Shown here piece by piece: positions 47,145 to 57,662 of a stretch of 64,000 nucleotides of DNA. A program made the position numbers and the translations under genes. This stretch comes from Mycolicibacterium hassiacum DSM 44199. Its GTDB lineage: Bacteria; Actinomycetota; Actinomycetes; Mycobacteriales; Mycobacteriaceae. Within the stretch, counting starts at the first letter, position 1. The number at the start of each line of letters is the position of its first letter. Location: NCBI RefSeq assembly GCF_900603025.1, contig NZ_LR026975.1, forward strand, positions 3,782,001 to 3,846,000, written 5' to 3'. The notes below the pieces were generated by a model, which was not told the origin of the DNA, did not search any database, and saw only the letters and a program-made list of their open reading frames with translations.

Positions 47145-47249
47145 TCACATGTCCATGAGTCGATCAATTTGTCGGACCACCTCCTTCCCTGTGTACGAGC
47201 GACCGTACTCGCACCCCGGTGGGCCGACAACCGATTTTCCCGCCGCCGG

Positions 47250-48125
47250 TTACCGGTCGCTGACCACCGCGGCGTCGACGAGCCCGGCGATCTCGTCGGC
47301 GAGGCGCGCAGCCGGCAGCCGCCGCCCGTCGAGGGTGTGCACCCGCGCCGCCAGCGTGATGCTCGAGACCAGCCAAACGCCTTGGGCAGCAAACAGATCC
47401 TCGACCCTCAGCGCGCGGTAGTCGCAGACGTAGCCCTTGTTGCGGGCCACCTCGAACAGCGCCTGCTGCGTGGTGCCCCGCAGGATCGGATACGACAGCG
47501 GCGGCGTCAACAGCGTAGGGTCGCCGTCGACTTCGGTGAGGATCACCACCGTGGAACGCGGCCCCTCGAGCACGAACCCGTCGGAGCCGACGAAGATCAC
47601 GTCCTGGGCGCCATGGCGTTCGGCGTGCCGCAGCGCGGCCATGTTGATCGCGTAGGACAGCGTCTTGGCGCCGGCCAGCAGCCAGGGCAGGTCGCTGGTG
47701 CCCTGGGCCGGCAGGCCGCGCGGCAGCGTCAGGGCCGCCACCCCGTTGCGGCGGGCGTCGGCCACCCGGGCCGGCAGCGGGCCGATGGTGGCGAACGCCG
47801 TCGGCGCCGAACCGCTTTCCCGGCCCCGGCTGTACACCAGGCGCAGCACACCCTCGCCACCGGCCCGCGCGTTCCACGCCGCCACCGCGGTCGCGACCGC
47901 GCTGCGCCAGCGCGGCAGGTCCGGGGCGGGCAGATCGGTCAGCTCGGCCGAGTGGGTCAGCCGATTCAGGTGTGCCTCGAGCAGACACGGCCGCCCGTCA
48001 CGGATCAACAACGTCTCGAAGATGCCGTCGCCGCGGACGGCGGCCAGGTCATCGGCGTGCAGCAGCGGCTGCGCGGGATCGTGCAGTTCGCCGTCGAGGG
48101 TGACGACGACGCCTGGTTCGGTCAT
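47250..48125 (-). CDS. pabC: Aminodeoxychorismate lyase-like class IV aminotransferase
   Basis: A 291-residue fold-type IV PLP enzyme: RGDGIFETLLIRDGRPCLLE, AHLNRLTHSAELTDL, PLP-binding Lys154 in LLAGAKTLSYAINMAAL, VIFVGSDGFVLEGPRSTVVI, LRGTTQQALFEVARNKGY. It probably releases pyruvate from aminodeoxychorismate to form p-aminobenzoate for folate; D-amino-acid or branched-chain aminotransferase is the alternative in this fold. It is divergent from ygfZ with 64 bp between, a pairing that makes sense because YgfZ binds folate. Confidence 0.87.
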   Translation of the reverse strand: MTEPGVVVTLDGELHDPAQPLLHADDLAAVRGDGIFETLLIRDGRPCLLEAHLNRLTHSAELTDLPAPDLPRWRSAVATAVAAWNARAGGEGVLRLVYSRGRESGSAPTAFATIGPLPARVADARRNGVAALTLPRGLPAQGTSDLPWLLAGAKTLSYAINMAALRHAERHGAQDVIFVGSDGFVLEGPRSTVVILTEVDGDPTLLTPPLSYPILRGTTQQALFEVARNKGYVCDYRALRVEDLFAAQGVWLVSSITLAARVHTLDGRRLPAARLADEIAGLVDAAVVSDR

Positions 48126-48177
48126 GGACCCTCAGCGTAGCGGCGGCGCGGCCGGGCGCCCCCGCCGAGGCCGTCCG

Positions 48178-48189
48178 TAGAGTTGGGTT
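48178..48189 (+). promoter_or_regulatory. Leaderless promoter -10 of ygfZ
   Basis: TAGAGT at 48178-48183 lies 6 nt before the ATG at 48190, with no ribosome site. Confidence 0.55.
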
Positions 48190-49275
48190 ATGTCAGCAGT
48201 GCCCGCACCCGATACCGGACCCGACGCCGGCGCCGTCTGGCACTACGGGGATCCGCTGGGCGAGCAGCGGTCCGCCCTCGACGGCGTCGTGGTCGTCGAC
48301 CGATCCCACCGCGCCGTGCTCACCCTCACCGGCGCCGACCGCAGGACCTGGCTGCACAGCCTGACCACCCAGCACGTCAGCGAGCTCCCCGACGGCGCGG
48401 TGACCGAGAACCTCAGCCTCGACAGCCAGGGCCGGGTGGAGGACCACTGGCTGCAGACCGAGCTCGGCGAGGTCACCTACCTCGACACCGAGCCGTGGCG
48501 CGGCGAACCGCTGGCGGGGTATCTGCGCAGGATGGTGTTCTGGTCCGACGTGACCGTCGAGGCCCCCGCGCTGGCGGTGTTGTCGCTGCTCGGGCCCGAG
48601 GTCGACACGCCCCCGATGCGCGCGGCGCTCGGCGTCGACGCGCTGCCGGCCGCGGCGACGGCCGTACCGCTGCCCGGCGGGGTGCTGGTGCGGCGCAACC
48701 CCGCCCGCACCATCGGCGTGGACCTGCTGGTGCCGGCGGCCGACCGCGAATCCTGGTTCGACCGGCTCGTGGCCGCCGGCGCGCGCCCGGCCGGGTTGTG
48801 GGCCTATGAGGCGATGCGGGTGGCGGCCCGCTGGCCCCGGCTCGGGGTGGACACCGACGAGCGGACCATCCCGCACGAGGTGGGCTGGATCGGCGGCCCC
48901 GGGCAGGGTGCGGTGCACCTGGACAAGGGCTGCTACCGCGGGCAGGAGACCGTCGCCCGGGTGCACAACCTGGGCCGGCCGCCGCGGATGCTGGTGCTGC
49001 TGCACCTCGACGGCGGCGCCGACCGGCCCGCGGCCGGGGATCCGGTGCTGGCCGGGGGGCGGCCCGTCGGCCGGCTCGGCACCGTGGTCGACCACGTCGA
49101 GCAGGGCCCGATCGCGCTGGCTCTGCTCAAGCGGGGGCTGCCTGCCGACACCGAGTTGGCAACCGGCGGCGAGCACGCGGTGCCGGCGGCCGTCGACCCG
49201 GACTCGTTGCCACCGCCAAATGCCCCCGGGGCGGGTCGGCGCGCGGTGGAGCAACTGCGGGGCGGCCACGCCTGA
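48190..49275 (+). CDS. ygfZ: YgfZ/GcvT-like folate-binding Fe-S maintenance protein
   Basis: 361 residues with the GcvT-like fold: VVVDRSHRAVLTLTGADRRT, WLHSLTTQHVSELPDGAVTE, SLDSQGRVEDHWLQ, and the YgfZ signature KGCYRGQETVARVHNLGR with its functional Cys. The C-terminal barrel follows (VGRLGTVVDHVEQGPIALAL). YgfZ helps maintain iron-sulfur enzymes using tetrahydrofolate. It is divergent from pabC. Confidence 0.9.
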   Translation: MSAVPAPDTGPDAGAVWHYGDPLGEQRSALDGVVVVDRSHRAVLTLTGADRRTWLHSLTTQHVSELPDGAVTENLSLDSQGRVEDHWLQTELGEVTYLDTEPWRGEPLAGYLRRMVFWSDVTVEAPALAVLSLLGPEVDTPPMRAALGVDALPAAATAVPLPGGVLVRRNPARTIGVDLLVPAADRESWFDRLVAAGARPAGLWAYEAMRVAARWPRLGVDTDERTIPHEVGWIGGPGQGAVHLDKGCYRGQETVARVHNLGRPPRMLVLLHLDGGADRPAAGDPVLAGGRPVGRLGTVVDHVEQGPIALALLKRGLPADTELATGGEHAVPAAVDPDSLPPPNAPGAGRRAVEQLRGGHA

Positions 49276-49397
49276 TGGCCCTGTCAGCAGCACTCGGCCG
49301 GGCACGGTATCCTGTCTGCAGGACGAAGGAAAAGACACTGAGGATCGGAGCCGCCTAGGAATTGGGCCGCTCCGTTATTGCGCGAGGGGGTCCCCCC

Positions 49398-49580
49398 ATG
49401 GGCCGCGGCCGGGCAAAGGCAAAGCAGACCAAGGTTGCTCGTGAGCTCAAGTACAGCTCACCGCAGACGGACTTCGAGCGGCTTCAACGGGAGCTGTCCG
49501 GTGCCGCCAACAAAGGCGATGTGAACGGCTCCGACGACAACGAAGACCGCTGGGACGACGAGGACTACTGGCGCCGCTGA
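49398..49580 (+). CDS. DUF3073 small protein
   Basis: A 60-residue protein with a basic start (MGRGRAKAKQTKVARELKYS) and an acidic end (DNEDRWDDEDYWRR), the hallmark of DUF3073, found throughout actinobacteria. Function unknown; the charge split suggests nucleic-acid contact. The 122-bp region upstream holds a TATCCT-like hexamer around 49308 followed by a GAAGGA ribosome-type sequence too far from the ATG, so the promoter is uncertain. A long hairpin follows the gene. Confidence 0.88.
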   Translation: MGRGRAKAKQTKVARELKYSSPQTDFERLQRELSGAANKGDVNGSDDNEDRWDDEDYWRR

Positions 49581-49591
49581 CGCGCCCACAA

Positions 49592-49645
49592 CGACCCGCG
49601 CCGTTTGACGCGCACCCACCACAGCGCACCGAGCGGCGCGGGTCG
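49592..49645. terminator. Bidirectional hairpin between DUF3073 and purM genes
   Basis: CGACCCGCGCCG (49592-49603) and CGGCGCGGGTCG (49634-49645) are exact 12-bp complements with a 30-nt loop. The genes on either side converge here. No T-run is present. Confidence 0.55.
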
Positions 49646-49661
49646 CTTGTGACGGGCTCGC

Positions 49662-50732
<1,071 letters not shown>

Positions 50733-50965
50733 CGCGATAAAGGCTACCGTTGGCGTCCTCGCCGGGCGAACCGGTTTCCCGGGTTGCCGCCGGTACCCGA
50801 GCGTTCCCGCCGGAGTTCTGCGGTGCGGGACACGGGGCACCGCCGACTGTGCGACCGTTTACGGACATGACAATTACTCGCCGGGCAGTGGGGCGCTCCT
50901 GGCGGCGGCAGTGCCCGACCCCGGTTGCGGGTTTGCCTGGCCGCTAAACCGGCGATCCTGCGGAG

Positions 50966-51922
50966 GTGCCCGACACGATCCGCTGCCTGGTGACCGGGGC
51001 AACCGGTTACATCGGCGGCCGACTCATCCCCGCACTGCTGGACCGAGGACTGTCGGTGCGCGCCCTGGCCCGCACCCCCGCCAAGCTGGACGGCGCGCCG
51101 TGGCGCGACTGGGTCGAGGTGGCCCGGGGCGACCTCGCCGACCCGGACTCGCTGCGCGCCGCGTTCGACGGCGTCGACGTCGTCTACTACCTGGTGCACT
51201 CGATGGGCGGCTCCGACGACTTCGTCACCGAGGAGGCCCGCTCGGCGCGCAACGTGGTGGCCGCGGCGCGCGACGCCGGGGTCGACCGCATCGTGTATCT
51301 GGGTGGCCTGCACCCGTCGGGCGTCACGCTGTCGCCGCATCTGCGCTCGCGCGCCGCGGTCGGCGACATCCTGATCGGCTCCGGCATCGAGACCGTGGTG
51401 CTGCAGGCCGGGATCGTGATCGGCTCCGGTTCGGCCTCGTTCGAGATGATCCGGCACCTGACCAACCGGTTGCCGGCGATGACGACCCCGAAGTGGGTGC
51501 ACAACCGGATCCAGCCGATCGCGATCGACGACGCGCTGTACTACCTCGCCGAGGCGGCCACCGCGCCGGTGCCGGCGTCGCGCGCCTGGGACATCGGCGG
51601 GCCGGATGTGTTCGAGTACGGCGAGGCCATGCAGATCTATGCCGAGGTGGCCGGGCTGCGGCGCCGGTTGATCGTGGTATTGCCTTGGCTCACACCGACA
51701 ATCGCGAGTTGGTGGATCGGGTTGGTGACGCCGATGCCCCCGGGGCTGGCCCGTCCGCTGATCGAGTCGCTGGAGTGCGATGCGGTGATGGGCGACCACG
51801 ACATCGACTCGGTGATCCCGCCGCCGCGCGGCGGGCCGACCGGCTACCGCGACGCGGTGGCCGAGGCGCTGCGCACCGGGCCGCTGCCCAGCGATCCGCA
51901 GTGGGCGCACGTGGGGCGTTGA
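50966..51922 (+). CDS. NmrA-like NAD(P)-binding SDR (atypical, extended)
   Basis: 318 residues: Rossmann start IRCLVTGATGYIGGRLIPAL (TGATGYIG motif), RALARTPAKLDG, DLADPDSLRAAFDGVDVVYY, LVHSMGGSDDFVTEEARSAR, VDRIVYLGGLHPSG, IVIGSGSASFEMIRHLTNRL. The active-site YxxxK is not evident; this fits the atypical NmrA/ComplexI_NDUFA9-like group. A GGAG ribosome site overlaps the GTG region. Its 3' end is 1 bp from the convergent purF stop. Function unknown. Confidence 0.82.
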   Translation: MPDTIRCLVTGATGYIGGRLIPALLDRGLSVRALARTPAKLDGAPWRDWVEVARGDLADPDSLRAAFDGVDVVYYLVHSMGGSDDFVTEEARSARNVVAAARDAGVDRIVYLGGLHPSGVTLSPHLRSRAAVGDILIGSGIETVVLQAGIVIGSGSASFEMIRHLTNRLPAMTTPKWVHNRIQPIAIDDALYYLAEAATAPVPASRAWDIGGPDVFEYGEAMQIYAEVAGLRRRLIVVLPWLTPTIASWWIGLVTPMPPGLARPLIESLECDAVMGDHDIDSVIPPPRGGPTGYRDAVAEALRTGPLPSDPQWAHVGR

Positions 51923-51923
51923 G

Positions 51924-53447
51924 TCAGGGGCGACGCAGCGCCGAGGCGTTGTCGTTGTCGGCCTGCACCGGGATCCCGGTCCGCGCCGCGGAGGCCAGCA
52001 TGTGCTCGATGACGTTCTTGCCCAGCGCGGTCTCGCCCGGCAGTTCGATCGGGTAGTTGCCGTCGAAGCAGGCCATGCACAGCCGGGAGGCCGGCTGCTC
52101 GGTGGCCGCGATCATGCCCTGCTGGCTCAGGTAGGCCAGGGTGTCGGCGCCGATCGCGTGGCGCACCGCCTCGACCATCTCGCTGCCGTCCTCCACCGCG
52201 TTGGCGATGAGCTCGGCCGGCGTGGCGAAGTCGATGCCGTAGAAGCACGGCCACTTCACCGGCGGGGAGGCGATGCGCACATGCACCTCGACCGCGCCGG
52301 CCTCGCGCAGCATCCGTACCAGCGCGCGCTGGGTGTTGCCGCGGACGATCGAGTCGTCGACGACGATCAGCCGCTTGCCCCGGATGACCTCCTTGAGCGG
52401 GTTGAGCTTCAGCCGGATGCCGAGCTGACGGATGGTCTGCGACGGCTGGATGAAGGTGCGTCCGACGTAGGAGTTCTTGGTCAGGCCCTGACCGAACGGG
52501 ATGCCCGACTCCTGTGCGTAGCCGACCGCCGCGGGGGTGCCGGACTCCGGCACGCCGATCACCAGGTCGGCGTCGACCGGCTTCTCCCGCGCCAGCTGGC
52601 GGCCGATGTCGACGCGCGCCTTGTGCACCGAACGGCCGGCGATCACGCTGTCCGGCCGCGCCAGGTACACGTACTCGAAGACGCAGCCCTTGGGGTTCGG
52701 GTTGGCGAACCGGGTGGAACGCACCCCGTCGGCGTCGATGGCCAACAGCTCCCCGGGCTCGATGTCCCGGACGAACGAGGCGCCGACGATGTCGAGCGCG
52801 GCGGTCTCCGACGCCACCACCCAGCCGCGGTCCAGCCGGCCCAGCGACAACGGCCGCACCCCGTACGGGTCGCGGGCGGCGTAGAGCGTGTTCTCGTCCA
52901 TGAAGGTCAGGCAGAACGCGCCGCGCACCGTCGGCAACAGTTCCAGCGCGGCCCGCTCGACGGTCGAGTCGGCCGCGCCGTGCGCCAGCAGCGCGCCCAG
53001 GATGTCGGAGTCGGTGGTGGCCGCCCGGCCGTTGCGGACGTCGATCAGCCCCATCTCCCGGGCCCGGGAGGCCAGTTCGGCGGTGTTGACCAGGTTGCCG
53101 TTGTGGCCCAGCGCCACCCCGGTGCCCGCCGAGGTGTTGCGGAACACCGGCTGGGCGTTCTCCCAGGTGGTGGAGCCGGTGGTGGAGTAGCGGCAGTGGC
53201 CGATCGCGACATGACCGTGCATGGCGGCCAGCGTCGGCTCGTCGAACACCTGGCTGACCAGCCCCAGATCCTTGAACACCAGCACCTGGGAGCCGTCGCC
53301 GACCGCGATGCCCGCAGCTTCCTGTCCCCGGTGTTGCAGGGCGTAGAGCCCGTAGTAGGTGAGTTTGGCGACCTCTTCACCCGGCGCCCAGACGCCGAAT
53401 ACGCCACATTCTTCACGGGGTTCTGGATCGGGCTGCGGGCCGGTCAC
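51924..53447 (-). CDS. purF: Amidophosphoribosyltransferase PurF
   Basis: 507 residues. A 13-residue propeptide precedes the catalytic Cys14 (REECGVFGVWAPGEE), which becomes the N-terminal nucleophile of the glutaminase domain after self-cleavage. Further blocks: GLYALQHRGQEAAGIAV, GHCRYSTTGSTTWENAQP, ALGHNGNLVNTAEL, and the phosphoribosyltransferase PRPP loop RLIVVDDSIVRGNTQRALV. C-terminal LCMACFDGNYP holds cysteines typical of Fe-S-containing PurF. First committed step of purine synthesis. A 244-bp gap follows upstream, before the SCP-like gene, where I see no gene or clear hairpin. Confidence 0.96.
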   Translation of the reverse strand: MTGPQPDPEPREECGVFGVWAPGEEVAKLTYYGLYALQHRGQEAAGIAVGDGSQVLVFKDLGLVSQVFDEPTLAAMHGHVAIGHCRYSTTGSTTWENAQPVFRNTSAGTGVALGHNGNLVNTAELASRAREMGLIDVRNGRAATTDSDILGALLAHGAADSTVERAALELLPTVRGAFCLTFMDENTLYAARDPYGVRPLSLGRLDRGWVVASETAALDIVGASFVRDIEPGELLAIDADGVRSTRFANPNPKGCVFEYVYLARPDSVIAGRSVHKARVDIGRQLAREKPVDADLVIGVPESGTPAAVGYAQESGIPFGQGLTKNSYVGRTFIQPSQTIRQLGIRLKLNPLKEVIRGKRLIVVDDSIVRGNTQRALVRMLREAGAVEVHVRIASPPVKWPCFYGIDFATPAELIANAVEDGSEMVEAVRHAIGADTLAYLSQQGMIAATEQPASRLCMACFDGNYPIELPGETALGKNVIEHMLASAARTGIPVQADNDNASALRRP

Positions 53448-53691
53448 GATAGGGCTACTCCCAGGGACTGTGGGTAGACGCCTTCAGTCTACGGTCCACC
53501 TGCGCCGATGACCGAACCTCGCCGCGATTGCCCGCCACTGCCGGTCCGGTACCGGCCGCGGGCGTCCGAGACCGACCCGGCTGTCGGTATCGGCGCAGGT
53601 CAGAGCGTATTCACCGAACAGCCGCGGCGATGTCGGCGTCCGCTCGGACGGCCTCGGCCACGGCCGGGACACCTCGGGGGGTGTGGCGAAC

Positions 53692-54102
53692 TTAACCGAA
53701 GTTATGGGCTTGGGTGTCCAGCGGCACCAGCGGCAGCCAGTTCGCCACCTCCCCGGCCCGCGCTCCGGACAGCCGCAGCGCCCCGCCGGCGGCCGCGTCG
53801 TCGACGCTGAGCAGGCCGGTGGCCAGCAGCAACCAGGTCCGCGGATCGGTCTCGACCACGTTCGGCGGATTGCCGCGCCGGTGCACCGGTCCCGAAATGC
53901 ATTGCACCGCAACGAACGGCGGTATCCGGACCTCGACGCTCGAGCCGGGTGCGGCGGCGGCGAGGGTGCGGGCGGTCAGCCGCACCGCCTCGGCCAGCTC
54001 GGAGCGGTCCGGATCCGGCGCGGTGTCGTCCCGCAACCAGCCCGCGAGCGCCAGCACCGCGGCGCGGGTCTTCCCCGGATCAGCAGTACGACGGGTGGCC
54101 AT
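53692..54102 (-). CDS. Sterol-carrier-family (SCP-like) protein
   Basis: A 136-residue single-domain protein: KTRAAVLALAGWLRDDTAPD, AVRLTARTLAAAAPGSSVEV, RIPPFVAVQCISGPVHRRGN, PPNVVETDPRTWLLLATGLL, RLSGARAGEVANWLPLVPLD. The VRIPPFVAVQ and VETDPxTWLxLA blocks characterise the sterol-carrier-like family encoded beside purF in actinobacteria. Ligand unknown. It is divergent from the mce gene with 17 bp between starts. Confidence 0.83.
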   Translation of the reverse strand: MATRRTADPGKTRAAVLALAGWLRDDTAPDPDRSELAEAVRLTARTLAAAAPGSSVEVRIPPFVAVQCISGPVHRRGNPPNVVETDPRTWLLLATGLLSVDDAAAGGALRLSGARAGEVANWLPLVPLDTQAHNFG

Positions 54103-54107
54103 TCCTC

Positions 54108-54119
54108 TAGGGTCTCAAA
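54108..54119 (+). promoter_or_regulatory. Leaderless promoter -10 of the orphan mce gene
   Basis: TAGGGT at 54108-54113 lies 6 nt before the GTG at 54120, only a few bases from the divergent start at 54102. Confidence 0.55.
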
Positions 54120-55322
54120 GTGTCTGTCGACCGCCACGATCCGCCGTACCGGCCGGCCGGGGTGGCGCTGCTGCTGGTCGCGGTCGTCGCGGCCGGACTG
54201 CTCTACGGCCAGTTCCGCGGCAGCTTCGCCGACACCGCCGAGGTGACGGTGCAGGCCTCCCGCGCAGGGCTGGTGGTGGAACCGGGCGCCAAGGTCACCT
54301 ACCACGGGGTGGAGATCGGCCGGGTCGGCCGGATCCGCCACGCCGACACCGCCGCCGGACCGGCCGCCGAACTCGATCTGCAGATCACCCGCCGCTACCT
54401 GGAGACGATCCCGGCCAACGTCACCGCCGAGATCCGCGCCACCACCGTGTTCGGCAACAAGTACATCTCCCTCGATGCGCCGGAGAACCCGTTGCCCGAG
54501 CGGCTTTCCAACGGCGCGGTGTTGACCGCGGGCGCGACCACGACCGAGTTCAACACGGTCTTCGAGACCATCACCGCGATCGCCGAACGGATCGACCCGA
54601 TCAAACTCAACCAGACGCTGAGCGCCACCGCGCAGGCGCTGACCGGCCTGGGTGCCCGCTTCGGCGCGTCGCTTGCCCACGGCAACGCCGTCCTCGACGA
54701 CCTCAACGCGCGAATGCCATTGCTGAACAACGATATTCGCCTACTGGCTTATCTCGCCGCGGTGTACCGCGCGGCGTCGCCGCAGCTGTGGGACGGGCTG
54801 GAATCCGCGGCCACCACCGCCGCCACCGTCAACGAGCGGCGCGCCGGACTGGATTCCGCACTGCTGGCGGCGGTCGGCTTCGGCGGCGCGGCATCGGTGT
54901 TCGAGCGGGCCGGCCCGTATTTCCTGCGGGGTGCCGCCGATCTGGTGCCGACGACCCGACTGCTCGACGACTACCGGGGCATGATCTTCTGCACCATCCG
55001 AAACTTCAACGAGATCGAAGAGGTGGTGGCCCGCACCCTCGGCGGCAACGGATACTCGCTGTCGACCTCGTCGGGCACCATCGCCGGCGGCGGCAACCCC
55101 TACATCTATCCGGACAACCTGCCCCGGGTGAACGCCCGCGGCGGACCGGGGGGCCGGCCGGGCTGCTGGCAGAAGGTCACCCGCGAGCTGTGGCCCGCCC
55201 CGTACCTGGTGATGGACACCGGCGCCAGCATCGCACCGTACAACCACCTCGAGATCGGTCAACCCATGCTGGTCGACTACGTGTGGGGCCGCCAGCTCGG
55301 CGAGTACACGATCAATCCGTGA
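54120..55322 (+). CDS. Orphan Mce-family (MlaD/MceA-like) protein
   Basis: 400 residues: N-terminal membrane helix (GVALLLVAVVAAGLLYGQFR), an MCE/MlaD domain (VQASRAGLVVEPGAKVTYHG, VEIGRVGRIRHADTA, NVTAEIRATTVFGNKYISLD), then a helical Mce4-CUP1-like region (IAERIDPIKLNQTLSATAQA, LDDLNARMPLLNNDIRLLAY) and a C-terminal tail with GCWQKVTRELWPAPYL. This is the layout of mycobacterial MceA. Mce proteins normally come in sets of six with two YrbE permeases; none is present here, so this copy stands alone. It probably joins or modifies a lipid-import complex encoded elsewhere. Confidence 0.88.
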   Translation: MSVDRHDPPYRPAGVALLLVAVVAAGLLYGQFRGSFADTAEVTVQASRAGLVVEPGAKVTYHGVEIGRVGRIRHADTAAGPAAELDLQITRRYLETIPANVTAEIRATTVFGNKYISLDAPENPLPERLSNGAVLTAGATTTEFNTVFETITAIAERIDPIKLNQTLSATAQALTGLGARFGASLAHGNAVLDDLNARMPLLNNDIRLLAYLAAVYRAASPQLWDGLESAATTAATVNERRAGLDSALLAAVGFGGAASVFERAGPYFLRGAADLVPTTRLLDDYRGMIFCTIRNFNEIEEVVARTLGGNGYSLSTSSGTIAGGGNPYIYPDNLPRVNARGGPGGRPGCWQKVTRELWPAPYLVMDTGASIAPYNHLEIGQPMLVDYVWGRQLGEYTINP

Positions 55323-55941
55323 CACGCCCGCGCTGCACGATCAGGGCCGCCACCGCACCGGCCTCGTTGACCGCCAGGTGCGCGAGCATGGGCGCGACGA
55401 TGCTGCCGGAGCGGTCGTAGAGCCAGCCGAACACCCAGCCCGCCAGCCCGGTGACCAGCACCGTGGGCAGCAACGGTTCGCCGGCCCGCCGCGCGTCGGC
55501 GAGGTGCGACAGGCCGAACGACACCGCCTGCAGCAGCCGGCCGGCCGTCCGGCCGAACCCGCTCGTCGCGGCGGTGCCCAACACCCCGCGGTAGGCGGTC
55601 TCCTCGGCGAACACGGTCCCGAGCGGGATGCCCACCAACAACCAGCGCGCCGCCGACGGGGGCAGCTCCCGGTCGGCCATCGCCAGCCGCACCCGCCCGT
55701 GCGTGGTGGTGGCGGCGACCCCGAGCGCGGCGGCCAGCGCGGCGGCCAGGCCGAAGCGCAGACCCCGCCACAGCGCGGGAGGGCGCAGCCCCAGCCGGCC
55801 GCGGGCACCGGCGACCGCCAGCGCGCCGAGCACGGTGTGCGGCAGCGGATGCCAGCGCTGCGGCAGCCGGGGCGCGATCAGGCTCCAGCCGACCAGCGCC
55901 GCGCCCAGGCCGAGCGCTCGCAGCTTGTTCGTCGTTCGCAT
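55312..55941 (-). CDS. CPBP-family intramembrane protease (Rce1/Abi-like)
   Basis: 209 residues with several hydrophobic helices and the CPBP motifs: EExxxR in GTVFAEETAYRGVL, a second motif around QAVSFGLSHLADARR (FxxxH), and HLAVNEAGAVAA (HxxxN-like). Such proteases act in the membrane, for example on prenylated or peptide substrates; here the substrate is unknown. The ATG at 55941 shares a base with the upstream hydrolase stop, so the two are co-translated. Its 3' end overlaps the convergent mce gene by 11 bp. Confidence 0.87.
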   Translation of the reverse strand: MRTTNKLRALGLGAALVGWSLIAPRLPQRWHPLPHTVLGALAVAGARGRLGLRPPALWRGLRFGLAAALAAALGVAATTTHGRVRLAMADRELPPSAARWLLVGIPLGTVFAEETAYRGVLGTAATSGFGRTAGRLLQAVSFGLSHLADARRAGEPLLPTVLVTGLAGWVFGWLYDRSGSIVAPMLAHLAVNEAGAVAALIVQRGRVTD

Positions 55942-57662
55942 CAGTCGTCGTCGAGATCGGTGCGCATCGCCCGCAGCGCGGCCCGGATCCGCTCGGTGTC
56001 GGCCGACGTCCAGCCCTCCGGTGCGGCGACGGCCACCCAGCCGTCGAGGATGTACTCGCCGTAATTGTGCCCGTGTCCGTCGGGCACCGACATGGCGTTG
56101 GTGATGTCGGCCGACACCTGCCAGAACGTGATGATCGGATACCAGCGCATCGACGGGCTGCGGTCGCGGCCGGGCGGTTCGCGCAACCAGTCCGGGCGGC
56201 TGAACAGCAGGTCCTGCGACCACCACACGACCGGGTCGGACGCGTGCTGCATGAACAGCACCCGGGTGCCCTCCCACGGTCCGGCGGTGTCGGCGGCGAT
56301 CTCGGCGGGATCGGTGGCCTGGGTGAACCGCACCGTGCGGCCGTTGTCGTAGCGGGGTTCGACCTCCGGGGTGCCCGGGTCGCGGCGCTGGATGATCGCC
56401 CGCCACAGCGGGCTGGCGTTGGGCGGGCCCACCCACAGCACCGAGGAGAAGCCCATCTCGGAGATGTCGGGCAGCCAGCCGAAGGCCGCCTGGCCCGCCA
56501 TCGAACCCAGGCTCTCGCCGTAGAGCATCAGCTTGGGGCGACGCTCGGGCGGCCGCTTCCGCCATCGCTGGTGCACCGCGTCGATCATCTGCCGCCCGGA
56601 GATCATCGACTTCTCGCGGTCGCCGACGAACGAGATCCAGCTCGGCAAGAACGAGTACTGCGAGGCGACCAGGGCGGTGTCGCCGTTGTACATCATCTCG
56701 ACCGCCCGCGCCGCGATCGGGTTGACCCAGCCGGTGCCGGTGGTGGGGATGATGACCAGCACCTCTCGGTCGAACGCCCCGGTGCGCTCGAGTTCGCTGA
56801 GCAGCACCGCCATTCGCGCTTCGTCGGTGTCGGCGGTCTGCAGCCCGACGTACACCCGGATCGGCTCCTTGGCGGGCCGGCCGTTGATGCGGGTCAGGTC
56901 TTCGGCCCGGGGACCGCCGGCGACGAAGTTGCGCCCCTGGTATCCGAGCGTGTCCCACGGGGCGAACGACTCCGGGCTGCCGGACCGTTCGGGTTCGTGC
57001 GGCTGCACCACACCGGGGCGGGTGGTGTGGTTCTGCGGCTGGAACACCCGGTTGGCGCCGGCCAGGAAGCCGCGCACCAGCACACCGTTGACCAGCGTGA
57101 TCACCAGCGCCACCACGATCGCGGTGCCGAAGAACAACGCCACCTCGTCGTGCAGCCGCCAGCGCCGGATGAAGAACCGCGCGATGGTCTTGATGAGGTC
57201 GATGAGCACCCGGGCCACCGCCACACAGCTGCCGGCGACCAGCACCGCGACGAGCAGGGTACGCAGGTAGCCGGGTGTTTCCGGGCCGGGCATGCCGACC
57301 GCCGCGGACAGTTCGCGCTGCCACCGGGCGGCGGGGATGAGCATCAGCAGGCACGCGCCCGCCGACAGCGCCACGCACGCCGCCTTCATCGCGTACAGCA
57401 CCGATCTCGACGGCGGCCACCAGGACCGCCGGCGCAGCAGGAACCGCCGGCACATACGCCCGATGAACACCCCGATGCCGTATCCGATCGCGGCGTTGAG
57501 CCCGCCGATCAGGCCCTGGAACAGCCAGTCCCGCGGCAGCAGCGACGGCGTCAGCGAAAGGCAGAAGAACAGCGCGCCGAAGGCGATCCCGACGAAGTCG
57601 AGCCGGACCATCCTCCAGACCCAGAGGTAGAGCGGATGTCGTTTCTCAACCTGCGCAGTCAC
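55941..57662 (-). CDS. Membrane-anchored alpha/beta-hydrolase (Abhydrolase_9 type)
   Basis: 573 residues. The N-terminal ~200 carry five or six membrane helices ([79 protein letters not shown]). The C-terminal ~340 form an alpha/beta-hydrolase domain with nucleophile Ser384 in [19 protein letters not shown]. Later [13 protein letters not shown] offers a catalytic His. The family occurs in mycobacteria and may process cell-envelope lipids outside the membrane. The GTG start overlaps the purL stop (GTGA) and the gene runs into the CPBP protease gene, so the three are one transcription unit. Confidence 0.85.
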   Translation of the reverse strand: MTAQVEKRHPLYLWVWRMVRLDFVGIAFGALFFCLSLTPSLLPRDWLFQGLIGGLNAAIGYGIGVFIGRMCRRFLLRRRSWWPPSRSVLYAMKAACVALSAGACLLMLIPAARWQRELSAAVGMPGPETPGYLRTLLVAVLVAGSCVAVARVLIDLIKTIARFFIRRWRLHDEVALFFGTAIVVALVITLVNGVLVRGFLAGANRVFQPQNHTTRPGVVQPHEPERSGSPESFAPWDTLGYQGRNFVAGGPRAEDLTRINGRPAKEPIRVYVGLQTADTDEARMAVLLSELERTGAFDREVLVIIPTTGTGWVNPIAARAVEMMYNGDTALVASQYSFLPSWISFVGDREKSMISGRQMIDAVHQRWRKRPPERRPKLMLYGESLGSMAGQAAFGWLPDISEMGFSSVLWVGPPNASPLWRAIIQRRDPGTPEVEPRYDNGRTVRFTQATDPAEIAADTAGPWEGTRVLFMQHASDPVVWWSQDLLFSRPDWLREPPGRDRSPSMRWYPIITFWQVSADITNAMSVPDGHGHNYGEYILDGWVAVAAPEGWTSADTERIRAALRAMRTDLDDD

